64,000 nt of DNA from Armigeres subalbatus (Eukaryota > Arthropoda > Insecta > Diptera > Culicidae). The translations under genes were made by a program, and so were the position numbers. Where the stretch lies: contig NC_085139.1 of NCBI RefSeq assembly GCF_024139115.2, positions 251,320,067 through 251,384,066 of the forward strand. The letters run 5' to 3'. Positions 45,001 to 54,790 of this stretch are shown one piece after another; the first letter of the stretch is position 1, and each line of letters opens with the position of its first letter. The notes under the pieces were generated by a model that searched no databases, was not told where the DNA came from, and saw nothing but the letters and a program-made list of their open reading frames with translations.

Positions 45001-45884
45001 TAAGGGTACAACTTTCATTAAAAGAGTTTTGGATTAGCCTAGAAAGCTGGTTCGAGCTTTTCTCAAGTTCATCCCAAGAGTTTAAGTTAGATACAAATAT
45101 ATTTTTTTCGGCATCTAACTTAGAATTATATAGCTCCCAATCAGTTTTTCTGGGATCTTTGATATATTGTGTGAGTTGTTTTCCAGCCTCATACTCAAAA
45201 ATGATATGTTTATGATCTGACAAGGATTCTTCACTTGAAACATGCCAGTTATTTATATTGTCCGAAATGAATGGACTACACAGCGTTAAGTCAAGAACTT
45301 CCTGCCTTACTGCGTTCATGAATGTTGGAGCATCTCCTCTATTACATATATCTATTTTTAGAAATGTAATCCAAAAGGTACTCACCTCTGTTGTTGATGT
45401 CCGTGCTGGCCCATACGGTATGATGAGCATTGGCATCACAGCCAATTATGAACGACTTGTTTTGTTTCTTACAATAAGAAACGAAAGCTGCTACTTCTGG
45501 TGGAGGTACATCGCCCACGTCGCCGGGAAAGTATGCTGAAGCAACATATATTACCGTTGTCCCATGGGCTGTTGGCACCTCCTTCATGACCGCAGCAATA
45601 TCTCTTTTGATGAATTCTGTAATTGGAATTATGTTTATTCTTCCGTTCACTAAAATGGCAGCTCTTGGTGCAAGTTGCCCTTCATAGTAAATTAGCTTAC
45701 TGAAATTTGTAGTTATTCCAAGTATCCTACTATTTATTGCCCATGGCTCCTGGATGAATGCGACATCCAGTTTGCTCTCCGTGAACCTTTTGCAAAGTAC
45801 GGCTGATGCCCCCTTTGCGTGATGGAGGTTCACTTGAATGAACTTGATATTTTTATTGAAGGTCCTTTTGTTTACCGCTTGCAT
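42077..45884 (-). pseudogene. LOA-like ORF2 (endonuclease, RT, RNase H), multiple frameshifts
   Basis: The endonuclease opens at 45884 with KNIKFIQVNLHHAKGAS, FIQEPWAINSRI and IIGCDANAHHTVW (45884-45342). It continues in another frame with NRGDAPTFMN, LSDHKHIIFE and DIPWWNNKLQKLRKKKQKLF to 44741. The RT is degraded at 44490-43890 but shows RGFDKCIVDWIKEML and KGCPQGGVLSPLLW. It is open from 43887 to 43132 with FADD at about 43812, GLSVNPSKTTIVPF and LGVVLDSKLNWNMHLE. RNase H residues YWVPEHCGIDGNEKADILAR lie near 42600. A Cys-rich tail (LCDIEKEDSEHLL-like) ends near 42200. The RNase H is split by the insertion 42775-42881. No activity is expected. Confidence 0.8.
42775..42881 (+). mobile_element. 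~100-bp CCC-ended short element, copy 3, inside LOA RNase H
   Basis: The segment runs from CCCGAGCAACACAAG to GTGTGCTACTAGGG, giving imperfect inverted ends. AT lies on both sides (42773-42774 and 42882-42883). On the - strand the LOA reading is HAILECSVI just before the insert and CLRRNYRHSNI just after. The frame is restored if the insert and one AT are left out, which supports a 2-bp target duplication. Copies are at 5286-5381 and 31015-31110. Confidence 0.8.
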
Positions 45885-47299
45885 GGGGATTTAGTATCTC
45901 CCTGTCTTTGGTTTCGCGGCCTCCTTTAATTGGATGTTTGTCTACTTGGACTTTAATGTCTCGGTACATCGACTTAATCCGTTTGTTTGACGCTCGAGGC
46001 TCGCTCTGCTTATGAACGTCGGTGCTTGTAGTGTGGCCAGAAGCATTATGGTTTGTTTTTGTCCTCTCTATTCCACTCGGTCCTGGGATCTGGACAGATT
46101 GATCGACGATCATTTTGTCATCTCCAGTTCCTTCTCGTGTCATATGAGAGTCATTTTCATCCCTATGCTTTGGTCGTTCACTACCTTCTTGCTGATTTTT
46201 TCTGCGGAATTTCTTCCTCAGGGTTGCATTCCCAAATTTGTAGTCAAGTGAGAATTCACATTGCTTGATTGAGTTCAATGAAGCTCCATCGACTGTGAAT
46301 ACTAGTTCGACATGTCTTTGGCTAATGGTGTTGCGCTGTAGTATCCTCCATGCATCAACTGCTAGCCCATCATTTTGGCTTTCCAGGAGTGCCAGAATTT
46401 CCTCATTCTTATCTTCTGTACTCCACGGAAAAAAGCCGATCAATATTTCAGGTTGCGGGATATTTTTTCCATCCACCGCTGTGAGTTCAGCCCCAGGCCA
46501 GGGAGTTATTGTAGAAACTATGCTTTTCAACCAGTCTGCTGTTTCTTTATTTTTGCAAACTATTACAAAATAGCCAGATTTGAACACGCAGTCACCCAAT
46601 TTTGGTTTCAGTTGTTCCTTCCTTTGTCCCAATACTTTCGCCAGAATGTCTTTTTGGGTAGTTTTCAACTGTTCGGTTGTGAGCTCTGTTTCAGGGTATC
46701 CTTCCGAGAGTATCCCTAGCTTCACATAATTCGCAACATCTCTATACGACGGCTTGACTTTACCCTCGGATTTGCTTGTAGATGCCGAGTGTCCTGTCTG
46801 AGCCGAGTCGATTCTATGTTGCACTGAGCTGGTCTTGGCTTGGGTTTTACTGCCCTTGTTTCGACGAGCGATTTTAGCGGGTGTTGGATTTCTACTTGTA
46901 TTTGATCTATTCAAGTACATTTTTCTTGGGCGCTCCGTTGATTGGGATGGTTTTTCAGCCAGATGGTAAGCTTCCTCATGCCCAGCTAATCCCACGATCC
47001 AACAGTTTTTTTAGGCGCTTTTGTCCAGCACCGCTCAGTTTTCTTGTTGTTCTGCCGATGTCCTGAGATGGTGTATTTTTCTGCCCATCGGAGGTATTTG
47101 GGACAATAATTGGTGGTGGTGAAGACAATAATGTTACGTTGATGCCATCTTCAAAGTCATCATCATCATCGTAATCATCAGCGTCTTTGGCACCATCATT
47201 ATCCGTGTTTAGAATGGACGATGAACAGGAAAGTGCATCTTCGACTGAATCGCCTTGAAGCTGTAGAATCTCGTCTTCCCTTTCTCTGTCGATTTCCAT
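45853..47299 (-). pseudogene. LOA-like ORF1, one frameshift
   Basis: The start at 47299 gives MEIDREREDEILQLQGDS, an acidic segment with a run of Asp/Glu, then GAGQKRLKKLLDRGIS. A frameshift near 46985 joins HEEAYHLAEKPSQS in the frame that stays open to 45853. The middle (about 46590-46190) has TADWLKSIVSTITPWPGAEL, PQPEILIGFFPW and FSLDYKFGNATLRKKF, matching the conserved domain of insect LOA-type ORF1 proteins (I believe DUF4780). A basic Lys/Arg tail follows. The family is expected to bind element RNA. The ORF2 Met lies 31 bases upstream of this stop, so the two frames overlap. Confidence 0.75.
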
Positions 47300-47340
47300 T
47301 TTGATGCACTCATTGTTGCGTTATCACTGTTACAAGAACA

Positions 47341-48150
47341 AAACACACACACGCAAGGGTTTTAAAATGAACAAAGATGACAAAAATTAAAAAAGGTAAA
47401 AAAACTAGTAAATGGTAAGAAACACTTTATTTATTGAAAAAACGCTATTGAAGTACACAACAACACTCACAACTCAGAATAAAGTAAAGAAAAAAATAAA
47501 TAAATAAAAACGAACAGCAATTTCCAGAAACAAAAAAAAACGATAATGAGGTCATCAATTAAAGAATAAATAATCTAGATAATCTATTTAAATAATCAAT
47601 AATAAGAAAATAAATTAAAAAAAAATAAAGAAAACTGAAGACTTTAATTAATAATATGGTCACAACTTGTAAATATTTTCACTACGAGAAGGTATCGGAC
47701 ACTGTATGATATTCAATTAAAAGAGAGTTATTGGCGTAATTAAAATAGTTAAGCCGACCAAAGTTTTATTCTATCGTTTTAAAGGAAATAAATAATATAC
47801 AGTGTAATGATAAATAATAAAAAAATAAATAAAATAAAATAGAAGAATAAAATAATTAAGAGATAAAAATAAAAATAATGATAAAAAAAAATGTAAAGAA
47901 ATAATACCAAAATATTCAAATAAAAGTTTATTGTAGTTATTTAAGGTGTTATATTCTTTTATTATTGTTTATGCCCCTCACAAGAGCATTTTTTGTCCAG
48001 TCTCCCCAACGCATGATTTGCAGTCGATGGCAATCATGTGCCACCATACTGCAGTAATGTGAGTTTATCGGTCTCACTGTTAATCACTCACTTGTTATTT
48101 AATGGATTAGTGAGCGAATAATATGGTAATTATGCATGCAATTTAAATAG
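47341..48150. repeat. Very AT-rich low-complexity DNA
   Basis: Runs of AAATAAATAAAT-like sequence dominate 47460-47940 on the + strand. No gene, hairpin or tandem unit of fixed length was found. Confidence 0.7.
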
Positions 48151-49656
48151 TTTGTCTAAAAAAAACAGATCTAACACTAATTACACGCCAAGGTTGCTAT
48201 GTTGTAGCAATATTGCTAGGCAAATCACAACAAATTCCAGGTTCAGGCAAAGCAATCTGAATCGGAACGAGAAGATTTGTTTGTTTGTGTTCATGTGTTC
48301 TCACTTTTCACCAAAAAATGAACATAACTTGCATGCAATGACACGAAGCACTTTGTATGCTATTTATTGTTCGCAATTGTTGCTCACTTTTTTTTGTTTT
48401 CTCCTTTATAATAGAAGCACTTTCTGGGAGATAAACTGTTTTTTTATGATTATTTGCAATAATCTCTGTACTTACATACAGAGTATGATTCCTAGCACTT
48501 GAAAGTTAAGTACACTTGTCACTCGCGAATTTATAATTCACTTTCACGGAGATTAGTTTAAGAACTTCGAGAGCCGGTAGAAATCGCACTTAGTAACCAG
48601 TAACAGAGTTGCCAGACCATAGTTCACTTAAGAATTATGTAATTATGCTGAAGCATACTTCATATTGTCTTGTCAGCGTGGTTTTACAGTATTGACTTAG
48701 TCAAAATTAGAAAATGAATGCTTAGATTTATTTTTTCATTTAGTGGGATACTTAAATATGTATCCACATCTGCCAGGCGTATACGCAAATAGAGAATTGA
48801 TATTACTAGACCAACATTTGAAAAGGGCGTATCAGCCAAATTTATGCCTTCTTATTCTTCGTCTACATATATATAATCCTGTGCACCTGTCTAAAATGCA
48901 CAAAGATATGTATTTCAGATTGAATTTCACAGACCCATAGTCTTATATACAATTAGCTCGACAAACTGAGCTATTGTCTATGTGTCCGTGGCATATGAGA
49001 ATGGCATATAGAATACATATAGAATAGCAATCATAAGTAAAGAACTTTCAGCAATTTTAATGATCATTCAACCCGTTTTGGATTTTTGTTTTACAAATTC
49101 CATGCGAAGATCTAGAAATTCCCACAAATCTGCAGTGTTCCTTACATATTGTGCAAATAGTCAAAGAAGAGCTTATTAGCTAGATTAATTGTACACATCG
49201 TATTTGCTAAGCATGATTGCTTCGGAGTTTCCAATTTATGACCAATAACGATGCTGGTCATGTGCTTATAATCAATTTAGGATTAGGAGATAAAAATTAG
49301 TTTAACACTCATTTTTATAAGAGACCGAGAAATGCTCTGCATTTGCGGGAAAGGAATCGTTGGTTAGTTGAGAAGGTAATTCATGTGAAACTCCTTGGTA
49401 AGCGACAAAATATTTATTGTAAACGAAGTTATTTTGAAAACAAGAAGACGAAAACTGTGTTCCAAATCAATCTAACGCAAAATCAATGTGCTTCGTTTAA
49501 AAATCTTCTACAACACGATCGATTCCGCACTAAATAATGTTGTGCTCTTTGATGCAGACATTAGTTTCACTTCTCGTTCTCCCACACTAGCTGGCGAGAT
49601 CAGCATCAACACGATCGATTGCACACTGGTTAAACAAATTTCTGCTACGCGAGGTA
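48151..49656. other. Unassigned AT-rich DNA
   Basis: A 116-codon ORF on the + strand (48152-48502) is the longest frame and shows no domain. The word 'ctgagctattgtctatgtgt' near 48967 resembles 'caagctattgtctgtgtgtg' at 15281 and marks a dispersed repeat. No gene is supported. Confidence 0.4.
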
Positions 49657-50000
49657 CACGGAAGAAATAAACTACCCAATAGTGAGTTTAATTCACCCAA
49701 CCTCGAACATCCGTACGGGAAGCCAAAATTGAGTAAGTAGGGTCGAAATAGTTTGCCTTTACTCCCATGTTAAAAAAGTACCCAACGGAAAATTTATTTA
49801 TCCAAATGTAAGTTTAATACACTCAATTTCGACCTCAGGTAATAAAACTCAAAATTGGCTTCCCGTATTGAACTGGCGTCGTTGGATTGTTTGGCTCTTT
49901 TGTTTTTGACAACAAAAGAAAGAGTGGATGAAAGAGAAGAGAAAAAATAACTCAAAAGCAAGTTTAAAAATACTCAATTTTGGGTACTTTTTTCTCCGTG
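49657..50000. mobile_element. 344-bp MITE with CACGGAGAAAAAAGTACCCA-type ends
   Basis: The left end CACGGAAGAAATAAACTACC and the right end, inverted, CACGGAGAAAAAAGTACCCA form terminal inverted repeats. TA flanks both sides (49655-49656 and 50001-50002). Inside are further inverted words ('ccgtacgggaagccaaaatt' against 'caaaattggcttcccgtatt'). A truncated relative lies at 4515-4685. Confidence 0.8.
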
Positions 50001-50002
50001 TA

Positions 50003-51048
50003 GATTTTTTTTTTCACTTTGCGTTCTCCCGGACTAGCTGCCGTCCCATGACCAGCAGCATGACGATCGATTCCGCATTCATATTGTGCAAATAGTAAAA
50101 AAATATCACAAAAATTAAATTTGAATCATGGAAACACTGAAGACGTTTTATAGAAGAAAACTTAATACGTATTTGACGACTAAGAATGGGGTAAGCGTTA
50201 ATTGTTGCGGGAGGTGCAACTAGACGCCGATTCTTCCAGCAGACAGACAAATAATACTGTCATTTTGGTCAGCTACAAAGCTGTAATATACATTTATTGA
50301 ATAATACATATAATCAAAAACATACTACAGCGTATTACTCACAAATTCGGTGAAATTATTACGGAGCACAATAAGCTCCTGCTTTGTTACACCTCCTCAC
50401 AAGTTACAATACGTACATTACACATAGGGCTACTGTGGCTCTAGGGATGCTTAAATTTTAAACAATTATTAAATATTGGAAGTTCTAATTTAAAATGCGT
50501 TTGCGCAACAGTTAATAGAAAAAAATTGTATAACCTAAAGTTTTGAAAACAACTTTACGATTTTGTTTTTGATAATATGAAGTACGGTTTGATTTAAAAT
50601 TTGTTTCGAAACTCCGCGGAATTCCGTTCAATTTCGTTAGAAGCTAGTTTTTTTTTCCAGCGAAATTTTTGTAATTTTACGAAACGAAACGAAATCAGGA
50701 AATCAGATTTCGCCATGCTCAAATTCCGCGAAATTCCGCGGAATTTCGTTTCGAACCACCTGAAACGATTTTTTTTTCGAAATACCGCCTAATTTTAATA
50801 GTCCTCCCAAATTTTTAGCTGATTTGGATGTAATTTGATTGTGCACGTGCCATTTGAAGGTTATATGAAAATTACTATGAGAATTGCCACTTATGTAAAG
50901 GATCGTTTCGTGAAGCAGCCCGAAATCTATTTGAATATATTTAACGCATCGCTATCATAGAATAGATCCTTAGCTGAAAGTCACTTGTTGTTGCGAAGCA
51001 ATCTGACTTTTGTGAGCAAAATTATAAAGAAAACAAAAATGCTCATTA
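50003..51048. other. Unassigned DNA with a palindromic GAAAC-rich repeat
   Basis: About 50585-50790 contains 'tcgaaactccgcggaattcc' near the start and an inverted version ('ccgcggaatttcgtttcga') near the end, suggesting a degraded inverted-repeat element. It shares 'acgaaacgaaacgaaat' with 41.5 kb. No gene is supported. Confidence 0.45.
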
Positions 51049-54000
51049 TTGATATTATTATTATTTATTATTTATTATTATTTATTCAGACTAAGGCTGA
51101 AGTGGCCTGTGCGGTATATAAGAGTCTTCTCCATTCGGCTCGGTCCATGGCTACACGTCGCCAACCACGCAGTCTACGGAGGGTCCGCAAGTCATCTTCC
51201 ACCTGATCGATCCACCTTGCCCGCTGCGCACCTCGCCTTCTTGCGCCCGTCGGATCGTTGTCGAGAACCATTTTCACCGGGTTACTGTCCAACATTCTGG
51301 CTACGTGCCCGGCCCACCTCAGTCGTCCGATTTTCGCGGTGTGAACGACTCGAACGACTCATGCAACTCGTGGTTCATTCGCCTCCTCCAAGTACCGTCC
51401 GCCATCTGCACCCCACCATAGATGGTACGCAGCACTTTCCTTTCGAAAACTCCGAGTGCGCGTTGATCCTCCACGAGCATCGTCCAGGTCTCGTGTCCGT
51501 AGAGGACTACCGGTCTAATGAGCGTTTTGTAGATGGTCAGTTTGGTACGGCGGCGAACTCTATTCGATCGAAGCGTCTTGCGGAGTCCAAAGTATGCACG
51601 ATTTCCAGCCACTATACGCCTCCGAATTTCTCTGCTGGTATCATTTTCGGCAGTCACCAGTGAGCCCAAGTACACAAATTCTTCTACCACCTCGATTTCA
51701 TCACCACCGATGCCAACTCGCGGTGGGTGGCTCACATTGTCTTCTCTTGAACCTCTTCCTATCATGTACTTCGTCTTCGACGTGTTGATGACTAGTCCGA
51801 TCCGCTTGGCTTCCCTCTTCAGTCTGATCTAGGCTTCCTCCATCTTCTCAAAGTTACGTGCCATAATATCTATGCCGTCGGCGAAGCCAAATAGCTGGAC
51901 GGACTTATTGAAAATTGTACCACTCGTGTTAATCCCTGCTCTTCGTATTACCCCTTCCAAAGCGATGTTGAATAGCAGACACGAAAGACCATCACCTTGC
52001 CGTAACCCTCTGCGGGTTTCGAAGGGGCTCGAGAATGCTCCTGAAACTCGAACTACGCACATCACCCGATCCATCGTCGCTTTGATCAACCGTGTCAGTT
52101 TATCCGGAAATCCGTGTTCGTGCATTAGCTGCCATAGCTGGTCCCGATCGATTGTATCATATGCGGCTTTGAAGTCGATGAATGGATGATGTGTGGGCAC
52201 GTTGTATTCGCGGCATTTCTGCAGTACTTAACGAATGACGAACGCCTGGTCCGTGGTGGAGCGTTCGCCCATAAAACCCGCCTGGTACTGCCCCACGAAC
52301 TCCCTTGCAATTGATGCTAGTGGACGGAATAAATTTGGGAGAGTACCTTGAAGGCGGCATTCAGCAATGTGATTGCGCAGTAGTTGCTACAATCCAGCTT
52401 ATCGCCCTTTTTGTAGATGGGACAAACGACACCTTCCATCCACTCCTGCGGCAAAACTTCCTCCTCCCAAATCTTGGTAATGACCCAGGGCAGCGTTCTA
52501 GCCAGTGCCTCACCACCATGTTTAAATAGCTCTCCTGGTAGTTGGTCAACTCCAGGGGCTTTGTTGTTCTTCAGCCGGCCAATATCCTCCTGGATTTCCT
52601 GGAGATCCGGATCCGGTAGAGTTATGTCCTGTGCGCGTTCTTCCAGGTCCATCACCATACCGCCATCTTCGTCAGCCACATCGCCATTCAGGTGCTCTTC
52701 GTAGTGCTGCCGCCACCTTTGGATCACCTCACGCTCGTTCGTAAGAAGGTTCCTGTTTATGTCCTTACACATATCGGGCTGTGGCACGTGGCCCTTACGT
52801 GAACGGTTCAACTTCTCATAGAACTTTCGTGTGTTATTAGCGCGGTACAGTTCCTCCGTCTCTTCACGGTCTCGATCTTCCTGCTGACGCTTTTTCCTCC
52901 GGAAAATCGAGTTTTGTCTGTTCCGCGCCCGTTTGTATCGTGCCTCGTTCGCCCTCGTGCGGTGTTGCAGCAATCTCGTCCATGCTGCATTCTTCTCCTC
53001 AACTAACTGCTCACATTCGCCGTCATACCAGTCATTTCTCTGATCCGGAGCCACCGTGCCTAGTGCAGGGGTTGCGGTGCTTCCAATGGCGGATCGAATA
53101 TCTCTCCAGCCATCTTCAACAGATGCTGCGTCTAGCTGGTCTTCCGTTGGGAGTGCCACTTCCAGCTGCTGCGCGTAGTCTTGGGCTAGTCTACCGTCTT
53201 GTAGCCGCCCAATGTTAAGCCGCGGCGTCCGACTTCGACGCGTGTTGTACACCGTCGAGAGTTTTGAGCGCAGGCATACTGCAACTAGGTTATGGCTGAT
53301 GCGATTCGATCAAAAAATCCAAAAATACACAAATCAGCTCCTAATAAATCAGCTGAAAACTATATAAAAGTTCATTTAATCATCATGCAATGTTCTGTGC
53401 AATTGTTCTGTAGCATACCAACTGCCATTTTTGCAATTCTGAGGTCAATCGAGCAATCAGAACCAATTTCCAGATCGAATGAGTGACGGAGGTGTATTTT
53501 CCTATACATTTTGGCTGAAATCCCCATACAAACTGCAAATCAAATGCGCCAGCTTATGCAACAAGCGATTGAGCTGAAATTTTCAGAGATTGATTTTCTC
53601 ACCCAAAGACACAATTCTGGGGGGTGCCCCGTGGAATTCGACAACATTTTTTTCTCCCCATACTAAGCTGGGCCAGTCTATTGCACATCCTTGCGTTGAT
53701 TGGCTGCCACCCAATCACGCGTTGGCGCATCTTACCCAGCACTATGAAGCCGGTTCCCAGCTCGTTGGTGGTGCCACAGCTTTGGTAGAAGGTAGCCGCT
53801 CGATGCCCGCTTTTCCACACTTTCTGTCCTGTCCAGCAGATTTCCTGCAGCGCTACGACATCGAAGTTGCGGGGATGTTATTCATCGTAGATTATCCTGT
53901 CGCAACCTGCGTAGCCTAGCGATTTGCAGTTCCATGTTGCAAGCTTCCAATCGTGATCCTTTATTCGTCGCCTAGGTCGTGGCCGATTGTATCAAGTCGT

Positions 54001-54311
54001 AATATCTTCTATGTCGTTCGTAATAGTTGTTTTTAAAGGCGGCTTATTGAGACTGCGCGAACCTCCAGTCTCGTCGGAGGGCCGTCGTGTCAGGGCTGTT
54101 TAACGTCCCACCTAACACCAGGACTTGGGCTTGTGCGCTTTGAGCGGCACACGGACGCTTTGGCGGAGCCTACTTGCGGATACATGCAGCTTTTTATAGA
54201 GGTTTAACAGGGCCCACTGTCAAACCCCACCACATCCTAGGCAGGCGCCACAACTCGCAGATGGCCTGGGGAGGGATCGTCAAGCCCTTGGACATAGTCC
54301 CTGCTGCCCCT
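51049..54311 (-). mobile_element. RTE-A family retrotransposon, with 5' end but internally disrupted
   Basis: The - strand shows a 5' UTR (54311 to about 53950), the N-terminal endonuclease (53945-53600), a break with about 300 bp of unrelated sequence (53295-53600), then the late endonuclease, RT and C-terminus (53290-51086). The tail is of AATAATAAAT type (51049-51085). RTE elements encode a single ORF2-like protein. The 5' end abuts an RTE-B fragment in the opposite orientation at 54312. Confidence 0.85.
51086..53945 (-). pseudogene. RTE-A ORF (endonuclease + reverse transcriptase) pseudogene
   Basis: From 53945: WKLATWNCKSLGYAG, FDVVALQEICWTGQK and GTGFIVLGKMRQRVIGWQPI (endonuclease). 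The reading then breaks at about 53600. It resumes at 53290 with HNLVAVCLRSKLSTVYN, and the frame 53252-52317 covers NDWYDGECEQLVEEKNAAW, NTRKFYEKLNRSRKG and LKNNKAPGVDQLPGELFKHG with CPIYKKGDKLDCSNYCAI. A frame change and a rearranged piece near 52230-52310 are followed by FIDFKAAYDTIDRDQLW, RRGLRQGDGLSCLLFNIALE and FGFADGIDIM (the catalytic FADD reads FADG). After a stop, VEEFVYLGSLVTAENDTSRE, VVLYGHETWTMLVEDQRAL and ARRRGAQRARWIDQVEDDLR complete the C-terminus. The changed Asp and the breaks make it inactive. Confidence 0.85.
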
Positions 54312-54790
54312 AAATGTGTCATGTACAAGACGCTAATAAGACCGGTTTTCCTCTACGGACATGAAACATGGACAATGCTCGGGGAGGACTTGCAAGCACT
54401 CGGGGTATTCGAGAGACGTATGCTTAGGACCATCTTTGGCGGTATGCAAGAGGACGGCGTGTGGCGGCGAAGAATGAACCATGAGGTCGCCCAACTCTAC
54501 GGCGAACCCAGTATCCAGAAGGTAGCTAAAGCCGGAAGGGTACGATGGGCAGGCCATGTTGCAATAATGCCGGACAGCAACCCTGCAAAGATGGTGTTCG
54601 CTTCCGATCCGGCAGGTACGAGACGACGTGGAGCGCAGCGAGCGAGATGGGCAGACCAGGTGCAGAACGACTTGGCGAGCGTGGGGCGTATTCGAGGATG
54701 GAGAGATGCGGCCTCGAACCGTGTATTGTGGCGTCAAATTGTTGATTCAGTGTTATCTGTTTAGATGTAGACTAAATAAATGAAATGATA
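54312..54790 (+). pseudogene. RTE-B family, 5'-truncated 3' fragment
   Basis: From 54320 the frame reads VMYKTLIRPVFLYGHETWTM, LGEDLQALGVFERRMLRTIF, WRRRMNHEVAQLYGEPSIQK, RVRWAGHVAIMPDSNPAKMV and RRRGAQRARWADQVQNDLAS, to a stop at about 54764. It is nearly identical to the C-terminus of the copy at 58040-60513. The 196-codon open frame starts 150 bp too early, inside antisense RTE-A 5' UTR; only the part from 54320 is RTE-B. The tail (aaataaatgaaatgatatg) ends at about 54790. Confidence 0.88.

Larger units (their letters stand above)
42050..47340 (-). mobile_element. LOA-like non-LTR retrotransposon, near full length, inactive
   Basis: The - strand order is ORF1 (47299-45853, one frameshift), ORF2 (from 45884: endonuclease, RT, RNase H, Cys-rich tail) and a short A-rich end near 42050-42064. 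The clade call rests on the RNase H after the RT, the RT block KGCPQGGVLSPLLW with GFADD, and the ORF1 type. A short element is inserted in the RNase H. The flank upstream of 47340 turns into very AT-rich sequence. Confidence 0.8.

Noticed and set aside
54174..54764. 196-codon intact ORF taken as one gene
   Set aside because: Its first ~45 codons are antisense 5' UTR of another retrotransposon; only the later part is RTE-B C-terminus.
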